From Gnomoniopsis sp. IMI 355080 (Eukaryota > Ascomycota > Sordariomycetes > Diaporthales > Gnomoniaceae), in assembly GCA_027946555.1 (NCBI GenBank), contig JAPEVC010000051.1:125001-176705 (forward strand): DNA of 51,705 nucleotides. Reading direction: 5' to 3'. The position numbers were made by a program, and so were the translations under genes. Of the stretch, positions 31,217 to 42,481 are shown in pieces. The stretch's first letter is position 1. Each line of letters begins with the position of its first letter. Below the pieces are notes generated by a model. The model saw nothing but the letters and a program-made list of their open reading frames with translations. It was not told where the DNA came from and searched no databases.

Positions 31217-32823
31217 ATGGCGACCGAACAGCACCGTCCCGCCTCGCAAAAACTTCCTGCAGGTCTGGCTGGTGTAATGAACCCTTCCGACGACAATAGA
31301 GACTCAGCCTACTACTCGAGCACCGACGCTTCTAGCAAACGTGCGTGCCACCTTCCCGTCCCTGCCTCCTTGGGTGCTTTATCAGCCATTGAGGTCTCCT
31401 GCCCCGTACTGACTTGAATATCCTCCACAGATACGTCAGCCGCATCTTACAATGCCGTCAGCATCTACCCAGACAGCAATGGTGACAAAACTCCCTCGCC
31501 CGTCACCACCAACTTGCTGCCTCTGCCCCTCGTATCGCCCATCACCACCAGCATGAGCGTCGCTTCCATCGTCTCCCCCACTAGCCCCTCCGCCGCAGAT
31601 CCCAGACATGCCGATCGCAGCTTGTCCATGGACTCTGGGCCCCACAGTGCGACCATGAATGGGGATGCGGAAGCCATGTCCAGACGCGAGAGTGTCGACA
31701 GTAGAATCAACCAGGACTTTGGTACCATGAGACTCGGCCCTTCCCCGTACGCAACCGCCAACCACTCGACCACTTCGATCCAGAATACGCTGCACCAGCA
31801 GCGAAATCCGAGGTCCGGTATAGACTCCTTGTCTATGCATCGCATTTCAAACGGCTACCAACCGAGCGCCGAACGCAACCCCCTCGACAATTTGAGCAAG
31901 TCTATTCGCACTGCTCCAACTATTACGGGACCCACTACCAGCAACATTGCTCGTGCTGCTGAGCCCACCAAGGGCCAGGCCTGGGCTTTTCCAGAAGAGG
32001 AGTTGCAGAGGGGATCAGTGGGAGCACACTCGCTCATCGACTCACGCAGGAGCAGCATCGCCGAATCTTACGCTAGCAGTCAATTTACCGAGTCGAGGCT
32101 GCCGCCGGGACAGCGCAGGTTGGACGATGGGTTGGCTACACCCGACTACCACCGCATGTCGAGTAACTCTGGCGAGTTTCCCGCTGTACACCACCACTCT
32201 CTCCAACACAGGCAGCTGGGCGATCTGCAAGCAGAGGAGGCTGGTGATGGTCAAGGCGCGCAGCCATACAGCAGGACCCCAGAGTTGCGTGTCAGTCACA
32301 AGCTTGCTGAGAGAAAGCGCCGGACAGAGATGAAGGAGCTTTTTGAGAATTTGAGAGATTTGATGCCCCAGGAGCGCGGATCCAAGGCGTCTAAGTGGGA
32401 AATCCTCACCAAAGGTTAGTTGACCAATTCCCTTAGGTATTGCGCAGCTTCCATTATTGACTATTGCTGCCAGCCATCTCTGAACACCAGCGTCAGACCG
32501 ACACGATTAAGTACTTGCAAACTCAGAATCACAACCTTATTTCCGACATGGAAATGCAGCGCCGTGAGGTGGCTGCTTTGAGGATGGAGAACTCTCAGCT
32601 GAGAGGTGAACTGTCCGCTGTGCAAGCAAGCCACGGCATCAGCAACCATAGCGCAGCACCTTCGTCGGGGCAGTACTCATCGAGAGATGCTCAACGACCT
32701 GAGCTTCCTCCTCTGCGTTCCCTGAGTGGCGAGGTGCCGACCGCACCCGAGTCGATGACAGGCGTTCAGTACAGTGAACAGCCTAGGATGGGCGGTTACC
32801 GCGCTTCCGATGCTCGGTACTAA
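31217..32823 (+). CDS. basic helix-loop-helix transcription factor
   Basis: Three exons, 31217-31340, 31431-32414 and 32474-32823 (introns of 90 and 59 nt), 485 residues. The N-terminal two thirds is disordered, rich in S, T, P and R, with many SP/TP sites and RRESVD/RRSSI motifs. The bHLH domain spans about residues 330-395: basic region HKLAERKRRTEMKELFENLR with the H331-E335-R339 trio that reads CACGTG-type E-boxes, a loop PQERGSKASKWE, then helix 2, which crosses intron 2. A coiled-coil/zipper extension follows (KYLQTQNHNLISDMEMQRRE), so it probably dimerises. The C-terminus is Ser/Pro-rich. It resembles the fungal factor annotated GlcD gamma; I am less sure of that name than of the fold. 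The long pyrimidine-rich leader with upstream ATGs suggests translational control. Confidence 0.9.
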
Positions 32824-34383
32824 ACCTGGCGTCTACTAATTCTACAGTGAGCGCACATTCTCGTTACACGTTTTACTTCATACGTTCCGATCACAAGACG
32901 ATATTTGACATGGACCATGATATTATTTTCACCCATTCTCCACTGGAATAGTGGCGGTGGTTGACTTTTTCTTCGCGCATTCTTGGCTATGGGCGGTCGA
33001 CATCCCACGGAACATTCTGTTGCTGGCATGTGTCGGAGCGTACAGACAAGCCACCTTGCTGTCTGCGAATGGGGCTCAGCATATTCACATCATCCTCTTT
33101 GCCATCAAATCGCCAGTCCGACATTCCTCGTGGCTAGCTTTACCACATGCGAATTGGATTCCGGCAGCTGATAGAGTATGATTTCTTTTGTCAATACAGG
33201 AAGGAAACTTGGAAGGGGTTGAACCTCTTCTATACGGACAGGATTGTCACCCAAGCCGACGTTCCAGGCTAAATTTTCTTTTACTACATTGCTCTGTTAC
33301 TATCTTCATATACCCAATGTACCCTGGATCAGGCGCCTGTATCCCTCTAGGCCGGATAACGGGCTTATACGCTTGTTTAAAGAGGAGAGCAGCGACCTGT
33401 GTCGTTGATATTGATGTGGCATATAAGGAGGAGACTGGAACAAAAGGAGCTGGCTGTCAGGACTTTTATGTACGCTTCACCGAGTGGCTACGATACTGAT
33501 GGGATGGCGGGCCGGTTCATGGGCGGTCAAAAAAAGAGCGGTCTTAGGACTGTCACGGGGCATGGTAGTGAATGCGCTGGATGGCTCGAATTCGAGCTGC
33601 TTTCCAAGGACTAGGGGTGTTGACATCTGTAGTTGCCGACACTGAGAGGATGCCAGGCAAAGACAAATGTTACTTAGCCGTGGTTTTGCCACTATTGTGA
33701 GGGTATAAAAAGTTCAGATTTAAGACATCTCGTGCTGGACAGCATTGACTCTAAATAATGATGTACAGGTGAGATGCTGATATTATATTTGACGGGTTCG
33801 ACTGTACTGTCGAAGTAATTTGATCACGACTTCGGCTCCATGAAGAGTATAAGAGTCAATACCTGAATATCATGATTGTAAGTGACCTGCACGCGGCTGA
33901 TTCGAGAGCCATTTTCACATGTCAGTGCCAGAGAAGAACGTGGCCAAGGGGCACCCGAGAATTTGGGGGCAGTTGTACCGGATCAGGGCCTCTGTCGTAA
34001 AGTACCTAGATAAGTATAGAGGGTCCCGGGGCCTCTCTGAGCTGCATGGGTCGGGGGAAAAGAAACGGCAAGGCCACAACCGAGCGCAAATAACCAATGT
34101 ACAATTACAATTTGACATACCTATTCCCTAGGAGGTCGCCAACTCGTCTTCGCTTGAGGACGCCGTCATTCACACCTTCCCTCTTGCTTTGCTCGGTAAC
34201 CATTCGCTTTCCCCAAAAAGCCCGCGCGACGTTACCCGCCCTTACCCGCCGTGCCGAGGCATCGCGAACGCTCCTCGCAATCCTACCTGCAACCTCAAGC
34301 CGCTCCCACGGCTCTCTTTCCCACGCACAGCAGTATATTCAACTAGCCTCCTAGCCAGCCTACTGACTACACAGTCGAGGAAC
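32824..34383. other. intergenic region between the bHLH and PXMP4 genes
   Basis: About 1.56 kb. It holds the bHLH 3' flank, a TATAAAA at 33704-33710 with no gene directly downstream, a TACCTAGATA-type motif at about 34003, and the pyrimidine-rich leader of the next gene (about 34140-34380). No supported gene. Confidence 0.5.
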
Positions 34384-35312
34384 ATGGCGTCGTCGTTACA
34401 GAGCCTTCAGGTAAGAGCAAAAGACAGAGACACAGAGAGAGAGGGAGAGAGACAAGCAGAGAACACTGGGGAAACGGCTCCTGGGCCCGGAACCATGATC
34501 ATCGCGCGCACACGATTACTGACCCATTTTGCGCGCGCGCACACACACAGTCCTCCATCGAGCGCATCATCCTCGATCCACGCTACCATGACATACTCGC
34601 AGTCCTCAAAGGCGCACGCAACGGTGCCGTGTACGGTACCAAAGTGCGCTTCCCACATGCGCTGGTCATGATCTTCCTCTTTCGGAGCGGGACGTACGTT
34701 TACTTCCTTCCTTTATTCTCACCATGAAACCCCCCCTCCCCGAGGGGCCGGTCCTTTCGCCCCCGGCTAAAGCAAATGATTATGCCGTGATATAGCGTCC
34801 GTGAGAAACTCTGGCTCATCTTCCGCGCAACGAAAACGCATGCTCGAAACCTCGCCAAGTTTGCGACGATCTACAAGTCTACGGTGATGCTGCTCAAGCA
34901 CTACGGGCCAGGCGAGCCCGGCAAGGAGGGTCCCTACGACACGCTTGTCGCGGGCTTGCTGGGCGGGTATTTTGTGTTTGGGGGCCGGTCGCGGACCAGT
35001 GGCAAGATCAGCAGCGTGAACCAGCAGATTGTTATCTACGTCTTTGCCCGCGTGGTGCTGGCGCTGGCGCGGCTGGCGGTCAAGGAGGGAAGTCCGGTGG
35101 CATTACCGGTGGTGAGTCGCGAAGGCGTGAGCGGACGGGTCAGTCACTATGCGTGGCCGGTGTTTGCGAGTGTGAGTTGGGGGTTGGTTATGTGGTTGTT
35201 CCGGTACCATCCAGAGGACTTGCAGCCGAGTCTGCGGAGCAGTATGAGTTATATTTACGCCCAGAGTGATCAATGGGATGGGCTACGGAATTTCATCTGG
35301 CATAATAAATAA
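34384..35312 (+). CDS. pxmp4: peroxisomal membrane protein 4 (PMP24), Tim17/Tim22/Tim23/PMP24 family
   Basis: Three exons, 34384-34410, 34551-34693 and 34796-35312 (introns 140 and 102 nt), 228 residues, close to human PXMP4 (about 212). Family signatures are SIERIILDPRYHDILAVLKG (about residues 11-30), GARNGAVYGTKVRFPHALVM and FLFRSGTVREKLWLIFRATK (about 51-70, across intron 2), then YDTLVAGLLGGYFVFGGRS, a GxxxG-rich membrane helix, and the C-terminal GLRNFIWHNK. It is a multi-pass protein of the peroxisomal membrane whose transport role is not settled. The first exon codes only MASSLQSLQ. Intron 1 contains a GA-rich tract and an alternating GC/AC tract (separate entry). Confidence 0.92.
34411..34550 (+). 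repeat. purine-rich tract and alternating purine-pyrimidine tract in PXMP4 intron 1
   Basis: Positions of about 34422-34462 are almost pure G/A with C interruptions (AGACAGAGACACAGAGAGAG). The 3' end at about 34530-34549 is GCGCGCGCGCACACACACAG, a 20-nt alternating purine-pyrimidine run that ends exactly at the splice acceptor. The usual polypyrimidine tract is therefore replaced. Confidence 0.85.
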
Positions 35313-35611
35313 ACTTTGATGACGTCTGTGAGGTGCACAGAGGACAAGACAACAGGGCTGGATATGTACACAATTTAGACAACAGGGGCATTAAAGCATT
35401 TCGGCGTTCAGGAGAGAGGCTACGGAGGGTTGTTTCTCACAACATTCAACATTGTACAATCAGGTTCATCAGATGAGACAACATGCTATATCTACATGAT
35501 TGCTTATTTGGCGTTTCTAGCTATTATAGTGCAGTATTACTCCACATGTGCTTCACGCAAGCCGAAGTATATTTTGCCAGTGCAAGAGCCTCATCCAGGT
35601 TCTTGAGACTT

Positions 35612-36940
35612 TTATAAATGCCTCCATCCATTCATCCACATAATCTGCTTTTCGTTTATGAGACAATTCACACCTGGCTCTTCTCTGAGCGTCTCACCGC
35701 GAGGAGTGGCATTTCGCCATTTTCTCACCCTTTTCACGACCGAAGTCCGCTCAAGATGGTACTGCAGTGGCGCTCTCCACCGCATCCATCGATACGCCCA
35801 CGCGCCCATTATCGTCGTGAAGGGGCCCGGGAACGTAGCGCCCTGTATCCCCTGCACCGCATTGTACGTGGCAGCGCTGTACCCAACTCTTACGTTAGGG
35901 TTTAGCCAGACGCCACTGCTCTCGTGAGCACTCAATGGATTATCCGCGTGAATCAAACAACACTCTGAGCCCTCGAGGTGGAGATCGGCTAGACTGTCCG
36001 GAATGGCTCGAAATCGTAAAGGCGCATCGCCGTAGAAAGGTGCGGCATCGAAGAGCACCATGCCGTTCCAGCACGACTCGACGCGCATGGGCTCGCTGCG
36101 CTGGGCAGCCTCCCTGGAGGTCGGACTCAAGAACCACGGCCACAGGTTGCTGGCTGTCTTGTGCCCGACATCGTCCCGCAGCGCAAAGGTGTCGTAATAC
36201 TGCGAGGCATGTTTGTAGTCCATGCTGCATGCTGCTGCGTATTTGCCGTCATTGGTACGCAACAGGGTGAGAAAGTCTTCGGTCTGTTGGTAGTGTCAGG
36301 ACAAGCTTGTTGGAAAAGTCCAAACCGAATGACCAGCATAACTCACATTGAACACCACATCATTGATCCAGAGGATCTTGTCAAATTTTGTACCAATCCT
36401 CTCCAACTCCTCTAACGGTCTCATTGCCCTATTCCGCTCCTTGGCCAGGTACGTGATGCGCCGCAAATCATATACATTGTCCTCCTCGTTCCAAATCCAG
36501 CCCTGTTGTCGCGGGCCGTCGGGATCAGGGCGTGTCCACATTTCGTCCAATTGTTCATATACATCCTTGCCCAAATCAATAGTGTTGGAAATTCCACGAA
36601 CGGCAAGCTCAGACTGCAAAGCCAATAGCTCTGCTTTTGTCCCATCCTGGGACCCCGACTCCAGCGCTGAGAAATACACCTTGTCCTTCCCCAGATAGTC
36701 GACTAGAGCTAAAACGGCGGCACTCCATTCTGGCAGAATGTTGGCAGTGTTTCTGTGAACCGAAGCGATAAAGACAGAAGGCCTCTCCTTTCCATACTGG
36801 TCCTGAGTCACTCGCGTGGTGCGCGGGCGGCCGCGGAGAAGGACCAGAGCGTCGAGGAGGAAAAGCGCCACCAGCAGGGCCACAAGAGGACGACGTTGCT
36901 GACGCAGGCGCCTGAGCTGGTGTGGCGCGAGGAAAATCAT
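35612..36940 (-). CDS. CAP59/CMT1-type alpha-1,3-mannosyltransferase-like glycosyltransferase
   Basis: Two exons (minus), 36347-36940 and 35612-36283, with a 63-nt intron (GTGAGT donor, acceptor CAACAG); 421 residues. A type II anchor lies near the N-terminus (LVALLVALFLLDALVLL, about residues 19-35), so the enzyme probably faces the Golgi lumen. The domain shows SVFIASVHRNTANILPEW, VYFSALESGSQDGTKAELL, LWINDVVFN (the ND in the nucleotide-sugar region), DGKYAAACSMDY, SCWNGMVLFDAAPFYG and GSECCLIHADN. These follow the cryptococcal mannosyltransferase 1 (PF11735-type) layout, whose founder adds alpha-1,3-mannose. The exact acceptor is unknown here. The first in-frame ATG is 36940; an out-of-frame upstream ATG lies about 30 nt before it. 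The gene is convergent with PXMP4. Confidence 0.88.
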
Positions 36941-37638
36941 CCTGAAGGGAAATATGTTCACTCATGTGTGCGGCCCTTTTTGGTCCCAAAATCTCGAAAG
37001 GCTGGCTCGGAGAAGTGCAAAGTACGATTCATCAAAGGAAAGAGTCAGGCACGGTCGCCTGGACCAAGTCCAACCATCTCAGCATCTACGATCAAAAGGC
37101 AAAGCTGAACACAGTCTCGCGTGCCTACGAAAAGTCGAGGAAGGGGAGGAGAGGAAAAGGACCTGAGACATGAAGAAAGGACGTCTGCCAACATCCAAGA
37201 CCTACCGCTAGACCTACCTGGGTACCTAATAATCTGGGCAGTGCCGTTTGGCAGGCCCTGGAGAGGGAAAGGAGGAAACTGGCGCGCTCCTGACTAGGAT
37301 GTGGAATAGCCCAAGCATGAGTGGGGTCCTTGCAAGGGAGAGCACACGACACTACTTGTGGGACCTGCATTTATTAGGTAATAAGTGCAACAAGACCCCT
37401 AGGTTTCACTGACTAGGTACACCTACATAGTAAGTAGGTATGCCGTTTCCAGATAGGTAGAGGTGCACATAGTAAACTTCTTCAGCGAAAACCTCAGAAT
37501 CACGCTTACTTAATGTTTGGGATGGCTGGTCTATTCAGTGACATCTACATAGTATAGGTCTGCCTATCAATTGCTTCAAAAGAGCCCACCAGCGACTGGC
37601 CTCTATATGCATACAATTGCAAGTGATCAAAGCGTTGA
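36941..37638. other. intergenic region rich in TAGGTA/TACCTA motifs
   Basis: About 700 nt between two minus-strand genes. It has a dense set of TACCTA/TAGGTA words at 37200-37230 and 37370-37470, including a perfect copy of TAGGTACACCTA at 37414-37425. No gene. Confidence 0.6.
37414..37425. repeat. dispersed motif TAGGTACACCTA (second exact copy at 6245-6256)
   Basis: The same near-palindromic 12-mer occurs at 6245-6256 and 37414-37425. Related words are at 4811-4820 (GTACCTAGGT), 29687-29692, 34003, 43068-43090 and 51631-51640. All are intergenic. Confidence 0.7.
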
Positions 37639-38583
37639 TCAAATCCCGGCCTCTATCTTGGCCATCTCTGCCATAGTCTCCTGTACCACCTTCTTCGCGT
37701 CTTCGGACGGCTCCGTGTATGGCCTGCGCGGCTTCATCTTGTTCACTGCACCATCAATGCCCGCCTCCTTGGCCGAGAAGATGGCAGCCGCATACTTGGT
37801 CGCCGCGATTCCACTCTTGCAAGGTTGCTCGGCGAGAGCCGCCTTCTGATGCAGCTCCAGAGCCTCTTTGTTCTTGCCCTCTTCCCAAAGCTTGTAGATC
37901 TTTGAGAGCGACTTGGGAAATACATTTGCAAAAGCAGCAATGCACCCGGACGAGCCACTGGCAAGACCGCCCAGCAAAAAATCAGACTGTCCTCCAAAAG
38001 TGGCGAACTGCTCCTTAGGAAGGACAGCTGCAAGACGCACAATCTTGGCCACCGAGCCGCAAGTGAGCTTCACGCCAACAATGTTGGCATGTTTCTGCGC
38101 CAATTTGGTGATGGTGGCCGAGTCCAAATCCACGCCGTTGCATACTCCGGGGAAGTTGTAGATGACAATCGGCAACGAGCTGTTCGCAGCCACGTCGTCA
38201 AAGAAGCTGTTGATCACAGCGGGCGTCGTGGCTTTGCCAAAGTACCCCGGTGGCAGACACAGCACGTAGTTGGCACCGGCGGCAGCGGCATCCTCGATGA
38301 ACTCGAGCACCTGGCGAGTCGAGTGAGCGCCCACGCCAGCCATGAGAGGGAAGTCTGGCCCGCAGGCTTTGCGGGCAGTGGCTATCAGTGCCTTGCGCTC
38401 TTCGCGAGTGAGAAGGAAGGCCTCTGCATTGGTGCCCAGAATGACGAGCCCTGCCAGGCCAGTCTTGGAGAGATAGGCGTAGTATTTTGCCTGGGCGTCG
38501 AGATCCAGAGTGTCGGTCTCCGGGTCGAACATGGTTACGGCAGGGCACCACACGCCATTTGGGGGGATAGATGCAGGCGCCAT
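37639..38583 (-). CDS. DHDPS/NAL-family class I aldolase (dihydrodipicolinate synthase-like)
   Basis: Single-exon gene of 314 residues, a TIM-barrel Schiff-base aldolase. The family marks are GLVILGTNAEAFLLTREER (about residues 45-63, the GTxxE region), VGAHSTRQVLEFIEDAAAAG, LPPGYFGKATTP, IVIYNFPGVCNG with the catalytic tyrosine (Y142), and GVKLTCGS with the Schiff-base lysine (K172), then FATFGGQSDFLLGGLASGSS. Fungi make lysine by the aminoadipate route, so diaminopimelate synthesis is not expected. Related fungal enzymes are 4-hydroxy-2-oxoglutarate or 2-keto-3-deoxy-sugar-acid aldolases, and the substrate cannot be set from sequence. The chosen start (38583) gives MAPASIPPNGVW; the frame extends upstream but the extra 70 residues look untranslated. 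It shares a divergent promoter with the Tpa1-type gene. Confidence 0.9.
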   Translation of the reverse strand: MAPASIPPNGVWCPAVTMFDPETDTLDLDAQAKYYAYLSKTGLAGLVILGTNAEAFLLTREERKALIATARKACGPDFPLMAGVGAHSTRQVLEFIEDAAAAGANYVLCLPPGYFGKATTPAVINSFFDDVAANSSLPIVIYNFPGVCNGVDLDSATITKLAQKHANIVGVKLTCGSVAKIVRLAAVLPKEQFATFGGQSDFLLGGLASGSSGCIAAFANVFPKSLSKIYKLWEEGKNKEALELHQKAALAEQPCKSGIAATKYAAAIFSAKEAGIDGAVNKMKPRRPYTEPSEDAKKVVQETMAEMAKIEAGI

Positions 38584-39434
38584 GATGATTTGTATCAAGA
38601 GCGAAAAGGAACACGAGATGAAGAAATGCCCTGGGTCGATCAGGAGTATCAAATTTAAGTGCAGATGACAAGAGGTCGAGTCAAAAGGTCTTGAAGAATG
38701 ATAGCAGCACTCCGGTTGCCGGGAGAATGGGAACTGAAGCCGGGCATGCGGGCATCTGCTCCGGCTGCTTGCCGGGCTGCTCACACCGATCACGGATCAC
38801 GTAGGATCTGGACTCGGAGCCGGCACGTCGAAGACTTTTAAACTTTGAAGCGTTGGATGATTAGAATGGTATCAAAGTCGATCACGATACTCGCATCGTC
38901 TGTAACACTAACGTGAGTTGAGACATTGTTCGATATCCTAATCAGCGCGCTGGCCAGATGTACAACCAAAATGAGGTCACTTCATCGAAGCGCCTACTTA
39001 TAGGGCGCTGTCAACAAATGAACCACCCGCGCCAGCGACATCCGTTGTAATGAATGAATGCTTGAAGATCCAAACTATTCTAAGCGTCCTGCGACGAAAA
39101 AAGCTCTGGAGTATTGGATTTTCCACGATAGAAGAAGCCAGACGTTATTTCCAATTTCCACCAGGCCTGCTGCGACCAACAGCTAAGTTGATACTATAAT
39201 ACAAGTAGAAGAGGCGGCCGTTCCAAAGGCGGTCAACCTGATTTGGACGTTGATGGACTTGCCTTGTCAAAAAGATGTTTCTGCCGCGCGACATCGTCTC
39301 ATGGCACCACTATGATCAGCCCATCTCTCACCAAACTTTTATTTAGAGCCTCGTCCTAACGTCTTTTGCACAGTCTCGTCCCCTCGCTACAATTCCCTCT
39401 GGAGCTCTTCATTCTACGCGATTAGGTTCACATC
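38584..39434. promoter_or_regulatory. divergent promoter region, aldolase / tpa1
   Basis: About 850 nt between opposite starts; the tpa1 side is pyrimidine-rich at about 39335-39420. No individual site is called. Confidence 0.5.
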
Positions 39435-41440
39435 ATGAAGCGCAAAGCAGGCAACCAAACAGAGCCCAAAAAGCCGCTTTCCAAGCGCGCAAAGAGCTGT
39501 AAGTGCTCCTAATCGGCGGAGGCCCTTTCCAGAGGAGCATTTTGGGTTCCTGACTTCCACCCTTTCCAGCTCTCACAGCCGACGAGGCCAAGGCCAGGTT
39601 CCGCAAAGGACTGTTCAATCAAGACGAGCTCGACAAATACACCTCCGGATATGCAGAGTCGTCCCCATACAAACACAGCGTCATCAATGGCCTCATAGAC
39701 GACTCACTTTTGCGCAACGTGCGCGAGGAAATCCGAGATAATGTCAGCTTCACCCCGAAAGAGACCGATATCTACAAGATCCACCAATCCGGCGATTTGG
39801 CCAACCTCGACGGTCTCGAGGACGAGGCCCTCGCCAAGCTTCCCAGCCTCCTCGCCCTGCGAGATGCCATTTACTCGGAGGCCTTCCGCAATTACGTGTC
39901 CCATATTACCGGCTGCGGGCCCCTGAGCGCGCGCAAGACCGATCTGGCAATCAACGTCTATACTCCAGGATGTTATCTTCTCTGCCACGACGACGTTATT
40001 GGAAGCCGCAAAGTCAGCTACATTCTCTACCTCACAGACCCGGACAAGCCATGGCAGCCAGAATGGGGCGGTGCCTTGAGGCTCTTCCCCACTTCCGACC
40101 GACAAGGAAAGGATGGGGCTATTGCGAAGACACCGGGCCCTGATGTAGTCAAGATCATTCCACCTGCTTGGAACCAGCTCAGCTTCTTCGCTGTCCAGCC
40201 AGGCGAGAGCTTCCACGACGTCGAGGAGGTGTACCACGCCGAGACCAAGGAGCAATTAGAAAAAGATGGCGGACGTATACGGATGGCTGTCAGCGGCTGG
40301 TTCCATATTCCTCAGGTCGGTGAGGACGGCTATGTCGCAGGCGCTGAGGAGGAACAGGCCAAGAACAGTAGCCTGATGCAGCTACAGGGCAACCCGGACC
40401 AACATGATGAGCCCAAGGTTAAAAGCGTTCCTGTTCAGGAGACTAAGACTTTTGATGATTTTGAGGAGTCCGATATCGAGTTCCTCCTCAAGTACTTGGC
40501 ACCCACGTATCTCACACCGGACACCCTGGAACAAATGCAGGAGCATTTCGACGAGAATTCATCTATTACCCTGCCCAACATTCTGAGCAAGAAATTCTCT
40601 GCAAGGCTTAGGGAGTACGTTACGAAGAAGGAGGAAGAGGCTTTGCCTGAGCAGAGCGACAAGATCGAGAAGCAGACATCTTGGAGAGTCGCAAAGCCTC
40701 CCCACAAGCACCGATTCTTATATTGTCAGCCTGGGCAGAGCGACAAAGAGGACTCCCCGATTAAGGAACTTCTTGAAGAGTTCTTGCCCAGCTCACAGTT
40801 CAGGGCTTGGCTAGCCATGGCTACTAACTGCAAGATTGAGGGCTATGATGTGCTCGCTCGCCGCTTCCGGCGAGGGCTCGATTATACCTTGGCCACTGGT
40901 CATGAGGGCAAGCCTCGTCTCGAGTTGAACTTTGGTCTCACACCAACATCTGGCTGGGGTGATGACGACGATAATGATGTGGAAGAAGAGGCTGAAGCTG
41001 CACAAAACGGCAAGGCCAACGGGAGCAAATCCAAGTCGAAGTCGAAGGACAAAGCTAAGGCACCCGCCAAAGAAGAGAAAGAAGAGCCCGAGTCAGTAGG
41101 TGGACACGAGGTCTACATGGCCGGTGATGATGAGGACGATGAAGACGCCGCCATTTACAAGGCATCAGCCGACGATGATAATATCCTCTTCTTTCAAGCG
41201 GCGTCGTGGAACCAACTGACGATGGTCCTGAGAGACAGTGGCACCCTCCGCTTTGTGAAGTACGTCAGCCGGAAGGCTAAGGGTGATCGTTGGGACATCT
41301 CTGCATCCTTTGATATTGAGGAGGGAGAGTCCGAGGACGAGAGTGAAAATGGCGAGAAAGGTGGTGTACTTGCTGAGGAGGAATCGGAAGAGGAATTCCA
41401 GGGCTTCTCAGATCATAACGACGAATCAGAGTCTGACTAG
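39435..41440 (+). CDS. tpa1: prolyl 3,4-dihydroxylase, Tpa1/Ofd1 (OGFOD1) family
   Basis: Two exons, 39435-39498 and 39570-41440 (71-nt intron), 644 residues, the usual Tpa1/Ofd1 size. It is an Fe(II)/2-oxoglutarate dioxygenase that hydroxylates a proline of ribosomal protein uS12; the fission yeast member also controls the hypoxic factor Sre1. The catalytic domain shows the HxD of LLCHDDVIG (H161, D163), GGALRLFPTSD, the distal histidine in ESFHDVEEVYH (H237) and the 2OG-binding arginine in RIRMAVSGWFHIP (about R259). The second, non-catalytic dioxygenase-like domain follows (about residues 300-600) with SSQFRAWLAMATNCKIEGYD, RRFRRGLDYTLATGHEG and FFQAASWNQLTMVLRDSGTL. An acidic/lysine-rich linker (about 445-495) and an acidic C-terminus are typical. 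The start exon begins MKRKAGNQTEPKKPLSKRAK, a basic stretch that could target the nucleus. Confidence 0.94.
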
Positions 41441-42115
41441 AGCGTACGATCCATGTCATATAAACCTTATCAATCCGAACTCAGCCCTGATAAAAGCTCG
41501 TAGTTTAGCATGAACGATCTTAGATCACGCTCATTCTCAATACCTGGACAAATGAGCTATGGACGAGCCCGACGGACGCGTGACTATTGTATCTGTTGCT
41601 AACCCGGGCTCGCCCCTTCACAGTAAACACATGGCACTTGTTTGTTGCATGATGTAGTCTACTTGCTTGCTATCCTTCCTAGGCCCAAGAACAAGAATGA
41701 TGTAGCAACCAGCAACCTCCTGCTGTTGTGTCCTCTCCCGTAGGATATCTTTCTTGCAAGCCACTTCGGAACTATGAAAATTTCCGTCTAGTGCCCTCCC
41801 GTATGAGGGCTATCTTGCTGCGACGTTGGCTCGAGGCCGACAAGATACCAGAAGTGCCTGATTTCTCATGGATGCCCCCCCCCAAGCGCATCATGCCTGA
41901 CTTTCTTCCGATGTGGTGTTTTTTCTAGCCAGCGGTGCCTTTCAGTAATGGCTTTGTCAGTGCTTCGAGGCCTACACCAAAAATCCTCACCAGCATATTG
42001 GAGGCTCCCTCATCAACACATCTACAAGAGTAGAACTCACTCACATATTGACTGCCCAGCCACAAGTAGTTCCGTCTTCTGTAAGCCTTGCTTTCCTCAG
42101 TCACTCAACAACAGC
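41441..42115. other. convergent 3' flanks
   Basis: 675 nt between converging genes. A short C8 run lies at about 41876-41883. No gene recognised. Confidence 0.55.
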
Positions 42116-42481
42116 TCAACTGCCCTTGGACACCAACCCGGTTGCGGTAAGATCCAGCTCCACCGGACTCAGAGTCTCCTCCTTACCCTCCTCTCCCGTC
42201 CCCAGTGACTTGGGAGGAATCCTCAACTGCAGCTTCGCCATTGCAAGCTGGTCCTTGATTCTTGATAGTGTGCCCTGGGCCTTGATGATTTTGGCTGTGC
42301 AACTCTTGCAATTTTCATCGACCTTGAGGGACATGTAGCTGTGCTCGTTCATTTTCCCGCAGGGGACTTCGGTCTCGCCGCACTCGTAGGCCATTTGAAG
42401 ATGACACTTGCGGACAGGGTCCGGACTCAAGAACTTGACGTGCGAACAGTGACTGTAAACGAGGCGGCGGAAGAAGCACAT
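42116..42481 (-). CDS. small cysteine-rich fungal protein, unknown function
   Basis: Single-exon frame of 121 residues. It begins MCFFRRLVYSHCSHVKFLSP and carries 8 cysteines with paired histidines (C-x9-C-S-H, then KCHLQMAYECGETEVPCGK, then ENCKSCTAK), ending in a lysine/leucine-rich helix (KIIKAQGTLSRIKDQLAMAK). There is no signal peptide, so a zinc-binding cytosolic or nuclear protein is more likely than a secreted one. Small proteins that open MCFF-R-L and have spaced Cys/His are common in Sordariomycetes and remain unnamed. It is divergent from another small Cys-rich gene at 43191. The rest of the ~120-nt tail is S/T/E/L-rich and poorly constrained. Confidence 0.6.
   Translation of the reverse strand: MCFFRRLVYSHCSHVKFLSPDPVRKCHLQMAYECGETEVPCGKMNEHSYMSLKVDENCKSCTAKIIKAQGTLSRIKDQLAMAKLQLRIPPKSLGTGEEGKEETLSPVELDLTATGLVSKGS

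Noticed and set aside
38584..38793. 70-residue N-terminal extension of the aldolase frame
   Set aside because: The family start matches the ATG at 38583; the extension is Ser/Phe/His-rich text typical of a translated leader.
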